Assembly: GCF_042477335.2 (NCBI RefSeq)
Contig: NC_091248.1
Coordinates: 121,356,501 to 121,420,500 of the forward strand
Length of the DNA: 64,000 nt
Source of the DNA: Ovis canadensis
Lineage: Eukaryota; Chordata; Mammalia; Artiodactyla; Bovidae
Direction of reading: 5' to 3'
Of this stretch, positions 22,501 to 47,619 are shown in pieces (position 1 is the first letter of the stretch; every line of letters starts with the position of its first letter). The notes beneath the pieces are model-generated. The model was not told where the DNA came from, made no database searches, and saw nothing but the letters and a program-made list of their open reading frames with translations. The position numbers and the translations under genes are program-made.

Positions 22501-23705
22501 AGCCAGGCTGCCCCTGACCCCAAGACCGCTCTTCAATCTCTGGGGCTTGCTTGCTGTCCCCACCTCCTGTCTGTGGATAGCAGGGACCGGTTCATCTGGA
22601 CTTGGCTGTCCAGTGGCCTTTGGCCTGCCGGCTTGTCCCCTTCCCCAGCCCAGGGCTCACTCTCCGAGGTTTCTTTCGGGTGTGGTCTTGCGTTCAGCTC
22701 TGGGCCCGAGTGACTTCATTTCACACGCAGGCTGCATTCTGCCTTTGGAGATCAGCTGTTTGGAGCTTGGGGTTTCCTCTTAGAAACGGTGTTTACAAGG
22801 TAGCTGCTTTCTGAGGCCAGCGGCAAGGTTCCCATGATGGAACCAAAGGACGGGAAAGTGGCCTGCCGTCTCATTTCCCTGCGCTTGGGTGGAGGTCAGC
22901 ACCCGGCGCCCCCACCTGACACACTGGCCTTCCGCCCCGCAGGCAATACGCCCCGCGATGCTCTGTGTGCTCGGAGCCCATCATGCCGGAGCCTGGGCGC
23001 GAGGAGACTGTGCGCGTGGTCGCTCTGGACAAGAACTTCCACATGAAGTGCTACAAGTGCGAGGTCGGCTGCACCCCCCGCCCCGAACCCCCCAGGGGTG
23101 GGAGGTTGGTGGGACACTGCTCACGGGTCAGGCGGTGGACGGTGCTGGCTTGCAGGACCCGGGTGCTGCAATTTTGAGGGTGGGCAGTGGAGGCGCCCAC
23201 ACCTGCCCCACAAAGATGCGTCCTTGGCTTCAGGATGGCGGTGTGGGCTTCTCCGTGAGGTCACTGACTGATACAGCAAGGAGAGGGGGCCGACCCACGG
23301 GGAGGGAAGGGTGCAGCTTTGTCATGGGAGGTTGGGGGTCTCTGCGACGTTAAAGGAGTTGGAAGAGAGGTGAGGCAGGTGGGAGACACCCCACTGGAAG
23401 CAACCACTGCCCATCCTAGGGGAGAGTCCTCAGGTACAAAACTGGGGGTGAGAGAGGTGGGGATAGGAATGGGGGGGCGGCTGTGGCTGGGCCAATGCAG
23501 AGAGCAGGGCTGAGCCTTGAAGCATCTGGCCTCCCAATGTAAAGATGGAGGTGGGGCGTGTGGGTGGGGGGCTTCCCAGCCAGCACGCTCTCTTTGCTCC
23601 TCCCAGGACTGTGGGAAGCCCCTCTCCATTGAGGCAGATGACAACGGCTGCTTCCCCTTGGATGGCCACGTGCTCTGCCGGAAATGCCACACCGCCAGAG
23701 CCTAG
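15771..23705 (+). CDS. ZYX: Zyxin, complete gene (9 coding exons)
   Basis: Zyxin is a focal-adhesion and actin stress-fibre adaptor that binds alpha-actinin and recruits Ena/VASP proteins through proline motifs and partners through C-terminal LIM zinc domains. Coding exons are 15771-15972, 16461-16660, 16817-16909, 17015-17509, 21678-21798, 21966-22135, 22263-22441, 22943-23063 and 23607-23705, all with GT/AG ends and matching phases, totalling 559 residues plus stop. Human zyxin is 572 as I remember it. Residues 1-67 hold the conserved N-terminal FYAPQKKF and PKPKVNPF segments. Residues 68-134 hold FPLPPPP, FPPPPPP, FPPAP and FPSPPPP. A leucine-rich export-like stretch covers about 340-356. 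LIM1 to LIM3 run from about 373 to 556 with all Cys/His ligands visible. The start ATG at 15771 has a strong Kozak context (gccATGg). The protein ends in ...TARA, two residues earlier than remembered for human. Confidence 0.97.
16461..16660 (+). CDS. ZYX: ZYX exon 3, Ena/VASP-binding proline motifs
   Basis: Codes residues 68-134. It carries four ActA-like motifs (FPLPPPP, FPPPPPP, FPPAP, FPSPPPP) set among acidic residues, the arrangement read by the EVH1 domains of Ena/VASP. The donor CAG|GTACGG is standard. Because the exon is so proline-rich, its complementary strand also stays open, which explains spurious antisense ORFs here. Confidence 0.95.
16817..16909 (+). CDS. ZYX: ZYX exon 4
   Basis: Codes residues 135-165, a very conserved segment ([19 protein letters not shown]). 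It is 93 bases, phase 0 at both ends, so skipping it would keep the frame. Acceptor CTCTAG, donor CGG|GTAAGG. Confidence 0.95.
17015..17509 (+). CDS. ZYX: ZYX exon 5, proline/glutamine-rich linker
   Basis: Codes residues 166-330, phase 0 at both ends. The stretch is rich in P, Q and S and has short imperfect repeats of the type (F/K)SPVTPKF and TPVASKF. It is the flexible linker before the LIM region. It contains fewer PQ repeats than I recall for human, which could account for most of the overall length difference. Confidence 0.95.
18329..18372. repeat. (TG)n(CG)n microsatellite
   Basis: An uninterrupted TG run switches to a GC run (gtgcgcgcgcg). All positions alternate purine and pyrimidine. 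Confidence 0.97.
19539..19592. repeat. (TG)n microsatellite with CG interruptions
   Basis: TG repeats with GTGCGTGCGTGTGCATG interruptions at the left, then a pure run of about 16 TG units. It lies in ZYX intron 5. Confidence 0.97.
21678..21798 (+). CDS. ZYX: ZYX exon 6, export-signal-like helix
   Basis: Codes residues 331-370 plus one base. It contains [17 protein letters not shown] at about 340-356, the position of the leucine-rich nuclear export signal known in zyxin. It is preceded by the largest intron of the gene. Acceptor TTTCAG, donor ATG|GTGAGA. Confidence 0.94.
21966..22135 (+). CDS. ZYX: ZYX exon 7, LIM domain 1
   Basis: Codes residues 371-427. LIM1 begins at Cys373 (CGRC) and continues with [10 protein letters not shown] and the closing YCEGCY, so all eight zinc ligands are present. 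Donor ACC|GTGAGT. Confidence 0.95.
22263..22441 (+). CDS. ZYX: ZYX exon 8, LIM domain 2
   Basis: Codes residues 428-486 plus two bases. It holds CSTCGQPI, the [10 protein letters not shown] centre and the HCVPDYH end of LIM2. The split codon AA|G (Lys487) joins exon 9. Confidence 0.95.
22943..23063 (+). CDS. ZYX: ZYX exon 9, first half of LIM domain 3
   Basis: Codes residues 487-527, with CSVCSEPI and HMKCYKCE. The donor GAG|GTCGGC departs from the usual GTRAGT at positions +3 to +6 except +5, but the frame and protein require this junction. Confidence 0.93.
23607..23705 (+). CDS. ZYX: ZYX exon 10 coding part, end of LIM domain 3
   Basis: Codes residues 528-559 and the TAG stop. It contains DCGKPLSI and the final CRKCH zinc ligands. 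Human zyxin continues with Gln-Thr after ...TARA (remembered); here the next codon reads TAG followed by ACT, consistent with a CAG to TAG change. Confidence 0.95.
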   Translation, partial: DCGKPLSIEADDNGCFPLDGHVLCRKCHTARA

Positions 23706-23740
23706 ACTGAGTGAGGACTGGCCCCCTTCTCAGACCACAA

Positions 23741-23786
23741 GCCCATTCCCCCATCAGCGGACAGCCCATTCCCCCATCAGCGGACC
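23741..23786 (+). repeat. Two-copy 23-bp tandem repeat in ZYX 3'UTR
   Basis: Two head-to-tail copies of gcccattcccccatcagcgg plus three bases, differing only at the last base (A/C). Confidence 0.9.
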
Positions 23787-24195
23787 GCCCACGTTGAGAC
23801 CACATCCCCTTCACCCTCCCCACAGTTATTTTTTGACGTCCAGCCCCTCCCTCCATACCAAACCCCACCCTAGTCTCCTTTGTGCCCTGATCCAGGGCCC
23901 CTCTGTGGCCTTGGGGCTGCAGAGTCCCAGCCCTGGGGTCCAGTCCTGCAGGGACCACCCACCATCGTCCAGGTAGCCCCGCCTGAGGGGCCACCTGGCT
24001 GAACACTGCTGCTTGCACCGCTGCGCCGACGCCCTCAGCCTGCCCTCGAGCAGCTCCGGCCTCTGCTTGCTAAGGGCCAGGAGACACCCACACTCGACCT
24101 TCTGGAAGGCTGGGCTGGGCTCACCAGCCTGGACATTCCCCCCACCATCCCCCCAGCCCCAGCCCCTGTGCTGCCAGGTTGTGGCTACAGCTACA

Positions 24196-24201
24196 AATAA
24201 A
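24196..24201 (+). terminator. ZYX: ZYX poly(A) signal AATAAA
   Basis: A canonical AATAAA about 490 bases after the ZYX stop, followed within 20 bases by a GT/T-rich stretch (agtgttttcc). It is the only canonical signal in the ZYX 3' region before the SINE at 24275. Confidence 0.85.
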
Positions 24202-24274
24202 AGACAGTGTTTTCCAGAAGGCTTAGTAGTTGACTCTTTTGTACCTCCAGCCCTTGAGGATGAGATGGAGGAGA

Positions 24275-24480
24275 TGTTTAATCGCTCAGTCATGTCTGCT
24301 GACTCTGTGACCCCATGAACTGTAGCCTGCCAGGCTCCTCTGTCCATGGGATTCTCCAGGCAAGAACACTGGAGTGAGTTGCCATGCCCTCCTCCAGGGG
24401 GATCTCCCAGATCCAGGGGTTGAACCCATGTCTCCTGCATTGACAGGTGGATTCTTTACCACTGAGCCACCTGGGAAGCC
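24275..24480 (-). mobile_element. Bov-tA SINE between ZYX and EPHA1
   Basis: Reverse copy bounded by a perfect 14-base target duplication tgagatggaggaga at 24261-24274 and 24481-24494. It occupies most of the gap between the two poly(A) sites. Confidence 0.93.
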
Positions 24481-24524
24481 TGAGATGGAGGAGACAGGGG
24501 GATTAAAAAAAAAACACACAAAAA

Positions 24525-24782
24525 CCTGGGGTGAAGTTTCTGTTTATTTACAAAAATATATATGTATATGTATATAATATATATTACGCCCTCCCCCAAC
24601 TCCCACAATTCACTTTTTTACTTCTACCCAACCTCCCTTTTTAAAACAAAGAGACTTCAGAGAGCTTCAGAGGCAGTTCCTCGGGAAGCAAGCAGGAGCA
24701 GCACTGACGTCCTGTGTCTGGTGGGTCGAGGGACCTGGGTCCCATCCTTGCTCCCTGAGGACAGGGAAGGGGAGGGGAAGGC
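24525..24782 (-). other. EPHA1: EPHA1 3' untranslated region
   Basis: About 255 bases from the stop to the expected cleavage site. The distal part is A/T-rich (24545-24600, TATA-type repeats). It runs toward the ZYX 3' end but does not reach it. Confidence 0.75.
24543..24548 (-). terminator. EPHA1: EPHA1 poly(A) signal AATAAA
   Basis: TTTATT on the + strand is AATAAA on the minus strand, about 235 bases after the EPHA1 stop. It is the first canonical signal. Confidence 0.75.
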
Positions 24783-39932
<15,150 letters not shown>

Positions 39933-40082
39933 GGCGCTGGGCCGGGACCTGGGACCGCGGCCCGGACGGCGGGGCCAGGTCGCGAGAACTAGGCTAGCCC
40001 GGCCGGCCGGGCGGGGGCGGGGAGGGGGAGGGGCCAACGCCCGGGGCGGAGTCCCGGCCTCACCTGGATCACCTTCTTAAAG

Positions 40083-40770
40083 GGACAGGAGGGCAGGAAG
40101 GAAACTTGTAAAACAGGCCATAAACTTCAAAAAAACCGGAGGCGCCTTGACCGGAACGAGACAGCGGGCGCCGCCTAGTGGGTGGGATTGGGAATCGACT
40201 TGGCTTCGTGCTCCTTTGGACCCTAAACCCATCCCTGTCTCCAACCGGCCTTTGGCCTATCTACACCCTGGTGTCCCCTCCCTTCTCCCTTTCTTCAGGG
40301 CCCAGCGCTGTAATAGACACCGGGAGGGGGAAAGCAGGGTAAAGAGACACGTCTTGATGTTCCCATCGGGGAGGCTTAGGTGACCATCATGTAAGGCGAG
40401 GTCGGTTGGAAGCAAGTCCGGGCGGGGGCTTGGTAGGTGAGTCTTGAGGGAGGAGACTTGGGTGAGCTGGGTTTTCTGGGTGGCAGAGATTGGGCAAGGC
40501 GTGAGCGAAGGCCCGAGGGCAGGGAGCCTCAAGGTGCCTCTGGGAGTGGTAAGGGACCAGTCTGACTGCTGGGCTCAGGACTATCGTCCTGGGAACCAGG
40601 CGGGAAAGGCAGGTGTGGGCCCAGGCAGGGAAGATCTTGGTAAACGCGTGAAGGAGTTTGCACATTAGTGCGCACTTTACAGAGCGATGGGAGAAACTGG
40701 TGAGGGCTTCTGAACGCAAGTGGTAACAGGAGCTACTGGTGTAGACAAACGGCCCTCGCCCCTGTTGGAG
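40083..40770. other. Intergenic, upstream of EPHA1
   Basis: Unique DNA with the CTCF-like site at 40168. 40480-40760 has weak antisense-L2 character. An antisense lncRNA (EPHA1-AS1) exists in human near here; nothing in this sequence proves one. Confidence 0.4.
40168..40182. promoter_or_regulatory. CTCF-like motif
   Basis: GCGCCGCCTAGTGGG closely follows the complement of the CTCF core (GCGCCMYCTRSTGG). It lies about 240 bases upstream of the EPHA1 start codon. Binding is inferred. Confidence 0.45.
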
Positions 40771-40775
40771 ACTTT

Positions 40776-40983
40776 GTTGTTTTAGTTGCTCAATCGTGTC
40801 CCACTCTTTGCGACCCCTCGGACTGTAGTTTGCCAGGCTCCTCTGTCCATGGGGTTTCCCAGGCAAGAATACTGGAGCGGGTTGTCATTTCCTTCTCCAA
40901 GGGATCTTCCCGACCCAGGGATCAAACCCTCATCTCCTCCATTGGCAGGCGATTTCTTTACCACTGAGCCACCTGGGAAGCCC
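40776..40983 (-). mobile_element. Bov-tA SINE
   Basis: Reverse copy from tttagttgctcaatcgtgtc to gagccacctgggaagcccc. Confidence 0.9.
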
Positions 40984-41644
40984 CTGTTGGAGAGTGCCTC
41001 CCAGTATATTCAATACATGTTTCTTCAGTTTCCACTCTGCTTGCGAACAAGCTCTGAAAGCTTCAAAGAAGAATCCTTGCTCTAAACAAACTATTGTCTG
41101 AGGAGTGTTTGCAGGGGCTGGGGCATAAAGCAAGAGCAGAGATGGCTAAAGTGACAGATGGGAGGCACACATTAGGGGTGACAGTAGCTCCAAAGGGAGT
41201 GATTGCCCACTGAGGACCGGTGGTCAGTCCATGACTGGGGCCTCCGCTTCCTGCAGCCTTCTCTGGCTCCATCTCATCTGGCTGACTCATTCATGGTTTT
41301 TCTATCGTTTGAATTGTTGCATGTTTTGGTCATCGTGGGGGAAGGGAGGTGGTGCGTTTTAGGTGCTTATTTTGTTTCAAAAAACTAATCCTTCTCATGT
41401 TTCTTTTTTTACATACAGATAAGGACAGGAGGAAAATGGCTCATAATTTCCTGGCCCAGGCTAGCCTCATTGGCATAAATAAATAAATGGAATCCAAGTA
41501 CACTGGTTGGAAAATTCACATGGAACAGAAAAGAAACAAAACGGAAAGTAGAATCCTCTCTCTTCCCACCCTCCCGTTCTGGACCCCAGAGTTACCCACC
41601 ATCAATTGTTTCTTGTTCACCCAAGATGTTTTCTCTATGGTTTT

Positions 41645-41765
41645 GTTGTTGTCGTTCAGTCACTAAGTTGTATCCGTATCCGACTCTTTGCGACTGCAGC
41701 ATGCTGGGCTCCTCTGTCCTTCACTATCTCCTGGAATTTGCTCAAATTCAAGTCTTGCCCCTGTG
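41645..41765 (-). mobile_element. BovB 3' fragment
   Basis: Short reverse fragment: tgttgtcgttcagtcactaa to ttcactatctcctggaattt. Confidence 0.75.
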
Positions 41766-42339
41766 GCCACACCATCATATACCTCCCTCTAGTCTCCTGC
41801 TCCCGTGGCCACTCCACCCCTCAACCCAGCACATACACGTGCTTTTAGGATATATACACAGAGGGAGCCATAGGATACGCAGGCTCTGCACCAGGGGCCT
41901 CTTTCTAAAGTAAAGGACTTTGGGAAAGAGGGGGAGGCTCCTGCAGGCTCCAAAGGCTCAGAGCTTTGTGATTTCAGCGGGGAGGAATGGACGAAGGGTG
42001 CATAGCCAACAGAGGGGGGAAATGGAGCAAACTTTGGACAATCGTGCTAGGAAATAAGCCAGACTGCGGTGAGGTCATGCATGTGCTCCGTGGTGTGGTT
42101 CATTAAAGTTACAAGACCCTTGGGACTCAAGGGGGGTGGGGTGGGGGCTGCCCACGCAGGGAGAGGTGGAGTCCAGAGGAACCTGGCTTTTGTGGTCAGA
42201 CTGTTTCTCTGGACAGAGTCTGGGAAGTGTTGAAGAGGGGGAAGGAAAGCCCACGTCCAGCTGCATTCAGGATGAACCCCAACATCACGGTTCCTCATTC
42301 CCTTTGTTGTGGGAGGAGGCACGCCTTCAGTTTTGGCCT

Positions 42340-42615
42340 CTGTCCTTAACTAACAGTGCAGCTTTTTGGAGTCATTTCCACTCTCTGGACCTTAGTTTTC
42401 TTAGACCCAGATGATCTCTGAGACCATTTCCAGGAAAGACGATGGGACATAGAGTCAGAAGATGAACGCCAGCTCGTTCAGCCTTATGTGTCTCTGTTTC
42501 CTTAGCTACAAAATGCAATTAACCATTCCCACCTCCTAGGGTGGATGTGATGATCCTAAGAGGAGAAAGTACTTTGCTAACTGGAAGGTGCTGAGCAAAC
42601 ATTACTGGGCTTGGA
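42340..42615 (+). mobile_element. MIR relic
   Basis: gtttccttagctacaaaatg, cacctcctagggtggatgtg and ctaactggaaggtgctgagc are MIR-type phrases. Confidence 0.55.
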
Positions 42616-42714
42616 GAATGACAGAGGGCCAGGACTTGGCTGACCTTCTCTTACCGGCCTCCCAGGTTATTCCCAGAGTGGAACAACCACAATGACTAAG
42701 ACATCAATTTTTCT

Positions 42715-43000
42715 TTTCTTTTAAAAGCGACTTTATTGCAGGATGCTTTGCATAAATCACACCCAACCTGAGAGGACAGGTCAATGGGTTCTGACAAATG
42801 CGCATACCCTGGTAAGCCCTGGCTCAGTCAAGTTCCAGAACACTTTCTTCACCTGAAAACATCCGTGCCCTTTGCAGTCAGGCCCACCTCTGGCTCCAGG
42901 CTTTCTCTTTTGCCTGATTTGAAGTTTCACGTAGTCTCCAGAGTCTGGTTTGCTCCCTTCAGTGTGGCGTGTGTGTTATGTGTATCAGCAGTATGCTTCT
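42715..43000 (+). mobile_element. Old L1 3' fragment
   Basis: gggttctgacaaatgcgcat, agttccagaacactttcttc and tgccctttgcagtcag resemble L1 3' UTR text. A similar piece is at about 44040-44215. Confidence 0.5.
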
Positions 43001-43689
43001 CCTGTACGGATACCCTGTGATGTCAGCTAACAATGCAACATGCAGGCGTTCCCCTCCTCTGTTCTCCTGCGAGCTGTAGGCCTTTTAGTGATTAGGCCTT
43101 CCCAGAGGGATTCCTGTCCCTTCTCTCAGGTGAAGGGAACCCAAGTTATCTGGCTCTGTTCTCATTCTGCAATCAGGACGGAAAGTCTGCATGTCCCTAC
43201 AGCCTTGGACTTGTGTGCCCTGGCTTCTGTCTTACAGCCCAACCTTAACACCATCCTGTTGAAGTTGTTCCCTGCATACCAGCTCATCTGGCTCCTTGGG
43301 GACATTGGCATTCGGTGAGATCCACCCAGCCTGGGTCAAGGCCTTGGACATCCATAATGCTCTGGATAACATGCAGTTTAACCACGAGGGGAACCCAGTG
43401 AGCTGCCAGCAACCACTGTGACAGCATCAGTACAAGTTGGTTTATCAGATTAGGATCAGGTCCCTAGCAAGGGCCAGCGCCGATGGGGCCAAAGCAGCTT
43501 TTGTTTTGGTTGCAAGGGGCTGGCCTGCGCTTGTCGGCAGCCGGATCCGCAGACCGTGTGGGCAGTAGGAAAGGGAACAAACAGCCCTCTCTGTGTGGCA
43601 TTCGAGCAGATTCTGCACATCTTTGATCACCAGGCTAGTTCGGCTCTTCCCTTTGCTTGTGTCTGGGCTCTTCCCCATCTGTTCTCTGA

Positions 43690-43965
43690 TCCTGCTTTAC
43701 CATCAGGTAACAGAGGCAGGATAATCATCATTACCATTTATTACAGCACCTACGCATGCTGCCAGGGCATTTCACATACATTATTTCATTTACTTCTCAC
43801 ACCAACCCTTTGAGGAAGGTATTATTAGTTCCATTTTATAGAGGCAAAAACCCGAGGCGCTGAGATTTAAGTTACTTGTTTAAAATCACTCAGTTGCAGA
43901 GCTAGGATTTGAACCTAGTTCTGCCTGACTCTGGGGCCCGTGGCCTCTACTCAGGGTTTCCAGAA
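43690..43965 (-). mobile_element. MIR relic
   Basis: ttatttcatttacttctcac, tattagttccattttataga and agagctaggatttgaaccta are conserved MIR phrases. Confidence 0.65.
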
Positions 43966-44627
43966 GCAAAGAAAGTAGGGGACCCCTAAATTGCTTTACT
44001 TTCCTCCATCCCCCACTCCACCCCTGAGAACACTGCGGATTAGGTCTGCCTGTTGCCAGCTTCATACAGTGGAGCCATCTGATATGTATTCTTTGGTGTC
44101 TGAGTTCTTTCATTTCCTCTGCTGTTTGTGAGATTTCTTCATGTGGTTGTGTGCTGGTTCATTCCTCTTGCTGTGTGGTATTCATGTATCAAGAACATCT
44201 TATTTTTGAAGACCTCTTGACTTGTGGTTAAAGTACTACACTTGAACACTGGGCAACTCCCAGTGTTTATCCGGCTTGTCTGGGTGTCTCAGAGAGAGGC
44301 TTAATCTGCCCAGAAGGTACTTCCGCTTACGAAGAAGAAGTTTTACTAGCCTCATGGCTCCTTAATTGATTAAATACATGCAGAAGTGGTCTGTGAGCAA
44401 TACCACTGGCCCAGTCACCCCCTCTGCCTCCTACCCACCCCTGACCCCTCCCTTCTTCCTTGTCATGTTGCCAAGAGGAAAACACCCGACGTTGTTTAAG
44501 GAGCTGCAGCTCTTTGTACCAGAAGTAGGACTGTTTCGAGATAAAGGCAGTTTGAAGTTTTCTCTGGGATGCCAGGAGCACAGCTGTCTACTAGAAAGTT
44601 CTAATATTGTCGCGTCATAGTCCCATG

Positions 44628-44850
44628 CTGTGCGGCTCAGTCCCTTCAGTCTTGTCCAGCTCTTTCTGACCTTATGGTCTGTAGCCCGCCAGGCTCCTCT
44701 GTCCATGGGATTCTCCAGGCAAAAATACTGGAGTGGGTTGCCAAGTCCTCCTCCAGGGGATCTTCCTGGCCCAGGGATCGAACCCCGGTCTCTTGTGTCT
44801 CCTGCATTGGCAGGTAGATTCTTTACCACTGAGCCACCAGGGAAACCCTT
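44628..44850 (-). mobile_element. Bov-tA SINE
   Basis: Reverse copy from gctcagtcccttcagtcttg to gagccaccagggaaaccc. Confidence 0.9.
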
Positions 44851-44952
44851 ATAGTCGTGTGATCTTGGGCAAATCGTCTAGCTTTCCTGAGCCTCAACTT
44901 CCTCATCTACAAAATGGAAGAAATGGTGATCATGATGTTGGTTCTAAACTGC

Positions 44953-45075
44953 CGCTGCTGCTGCTAAGTCGCTTCAGTCGTGTCCGACTCTGTGCGACCC
45001 CATGGACGGCTCCCCCGTCCCTGGGATTCTCCAGGCAAGAACACTGGAGTGGGTTGCCATTTCCTTCTCTACCCC
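44953..45075 (-). mobile_element. Bov-A2-type monomer
   Basis: ccgctgctgctgctaagtcg to ttgccatttccttctc: one unit of the Bov-A2 pattern in reverse. Confidence 0.85.
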
Positions 45076-45177
45076 ATGATAAATGAGAGTATAAATATGA
45101 TATAGCACACAAAAGTTTTTTCCTGGCACCATGTAACTTAAGGATACTTCCTTTCCAATTTTGTGTCCTCCTTTACA

Positions 45178-45395
45178 GGGTTCTTGGTGGCTCAGTGGTA
45201 AAGAATCCACCTGCCAATGCAGAAGATACAGGTTTGATCCTTGGGTTGGGAAGATCCCCTGGTTCAGAAATGGCAATGCTCTCTAGCATTCTTGCCTAGG
45301 AAACTCCATGGGTAAAGAAGCCTGGTGGGCTGCAGTCCATGGGGTCGCAAAAGAGTTGGACATGACTTAGTGACTAAAACAACAACAAAAAATAC
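45178..45395 (+). mobile_element. Bov-tA SINE
   Basis: Forward copy: gggttcttggtggctcagtg to gacttagtgactaaaacaac with an A-rich CAACAAC tail. Confidence 0.88.
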
Positions 45396-47615
45396 AGGGT
45401 TATTTGCAAGACAGACTTGGGAGAATCAAAGGATAAGTCTGCTGGAGGATGGAAGAGTCTGAGTAGTGTCAGTCCCTGGATTAATAAGAATGGTTGGCTG
45501 AAGTTCAGATCTCAAGAAGAGGCAAGAGAAGAATAAAGACCTAGGAGAAATTGCTCTTGAGCCATTTAGACTGTGAGGTGCTATGGGAATAAATACCACT
45601 CTAATACTTTCCGGCTATGTCACAATTCTCCCTGCACTTAGGAAAAAAAAAAAATCCTATCTCTCTTTGCAATGTTAACATCCTCCAAAGCATTCTGTTT
45701 GTTTTGGAGGAAAGAAGGTGGTGGAGAAGCTGTGAGCCTCCATTGTATTGCAGCAAGGGCCACAGAGAAGCGCAAACTTGAAGAATGGATAGTAGCAGCC
45801 ACCAAGAAGGAAGTCAGATTGTTTCTGGTGCTGTTGGGAGAGACAAAGTGGGTGAAATGGGAATTCTCATGGGGTTATACATTCCATCCAAGTGCATACT
45901 TAGGTACAAGCTTGACCACACCTTCTTCATTCCCATTCTTAGCTGATCTCACTCCAAAGTAAAAATAAAAGCAATTCACAACCATCCTATTATTTCCTTT
46001 GGCTACTGGAGCAATGACAGGAACTTGTGGAGGGGTCAGTCATACGAAGGGGCCCTGACTCAGAATTCCTTGTATACTCATAAGTACGTGTGTCTCATGA
46101 GAAACGGTGGTGCTTCTACCTTACCTTGTTGGCTTGACTGCCTGAGAAACTGGTGTTGTTGACCTCAGAAGTTAATATTCTGCGTGAATGCTTGGGCAGG
46201 TAGGAGGGAGGGAGCGAAGGAAGAGAACAAATGAGTTTCAGTGAACTGGGGCATGTCAGAAATTTAATAAGAACAAGTTGAGACAAGTGTTAAACCAGAA
46301 TCCCCTGAGAGAAGAGAGATAGGGTTGGTCCTTGTCAAAAAATGTCTGCAAGTTAGACTGCAGGAAGGGAAGAGAAAGCTAGTAGGAGGGAGAAGGTCGA
46401 AAGAAATCATCAGATTTGGTTAACAGAGTTGATTTGCAAAACTTCCATTTTTACTTTTAGCCTAGGCTGGGAGTTCTGGGGAACTAACCTCCAGAGTGGG
46501 CTGTAGATAGTCAAAACCCACTCTTATGCTTTTCACTTATTGATCCTGTGGCCTGGAGGCAATACTTATTGTTGTCTTATAAAAGAAGTATTTGATAAGT
46601 ATGGGGCCTGTTAATTGAGCGCAAATTTGATTCCTTTTAAATTTTGCTTTGATGAAGTTCTTAATAGAGGGATTCTAATAGGACAATCTATAACATCTTC
46701 TAACAAGTTCTAGTTATGAAGTTACTGTTGGAAATGTATGCACACAGAAGCATACATGTTTGAACGGTACAGTTACCAACCTCCTCTGTTATAAAAAGTT
46801 AATGCACACTTCTCCAAATACATCGCTGAGTTTGGACGGTACCCAGACCCCAGGCCATAAAATATGAGCGCCACCTGGTGAGGAAAGTGGGTAACTGCCT
46901 CTGTATCTTCAAGTATGCGATCAACAGATAATTACTGTTTATAAAATCTTAGAACGTCCTGGGAATATTCATCAACGTGACATGAAAGTGACAGTGATGT
47001 TTTTAAAAGTTGTAATTATTATGATAATGATAATGGGTAGGCTTTAGGCTAGAAAGTAGCTTTCTTAGCTTGTCCGAATTACGCCGGTAATGATGGCCTC
47101 TAAGAGGAGGGAAGGTAAGACCCAGCCGGGAAAGAAAGAAAGGGAGGGGCTAGCAGTGGTGTGATGAGGGGCTGGTCTTACTTTCAGGCTTCAGTTCAAG
47201 ACACACAAAAGAGCAGAAACCAAATTGTCTAGGAGATACTGGCTGGGAAGAAGGAAAGACCATTATCTGCAAGTGTCTGTTGATAAAAGCGGGGAGAGAG
47301 GCTTTAGCCTGCTTTCACCTTCTTACTGCGAAGCTGCCGTCTCTGGACTGAGTCTCTGAAGCAAGACTGAGGACCTACTAAGCCAAAGTGGCAGCATGGT
47401 TTCTTTTCCTTTTCTTTCTTTCTGCCACTCCTCCCTCCGTCCCTTCTTTCTTTCTTTTAAAATAATTCTTGGAAAGTGCCATTTGTGAGACCAAAGAGCT
47501 GTGCTCATTATCCTAGGTGCTTAAATTTGAAAATTCCTTTTGACAGGCACTTGAGGGTTACTGGAAAGGATGTTTAGATCCAGACTATGGGATGTTTAGT
47601 TAGTACACTTTAGGT
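45396..47615. other. Intergenic, 2.2 kb without recognised repeats or genes
   Basis: The longest repeat-poor intergenic stretch. It carries a CTCF-like motif at 46868 and a pyrimidine-rich run at 47399-47460. No coding similarity seen. Confidence 0.5.
46868..46880. promoter_or_regulatory. CTCF-like motif
   Basis: GCGCCACCTGGTG fits the complement of the CTCF core well and lies in non-repeat DNA. Binding is inferred. Confidence 0.4.
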
Positions 47616-47619
47616 CCAG

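Larger units (their letters stand above)
23706..24220 (+). other. ZYX: ZYX 3' untranslated region
   Basis: About 515 GC-rich bases between the stop codon and the expected cleavage site. It includes two adjacent 23-base copies at 23741-23786 (differing only at the last base). The end is set 15-20 bases after the poly(A) signal at 24196. Confidence 0.8.

Noticed and set aside
40000-46000. EPHA1-AS1-type antisense lncRNA
   Set aside because: Known in human near here, but no exon structure or conserved sequence can be recognised by reading.
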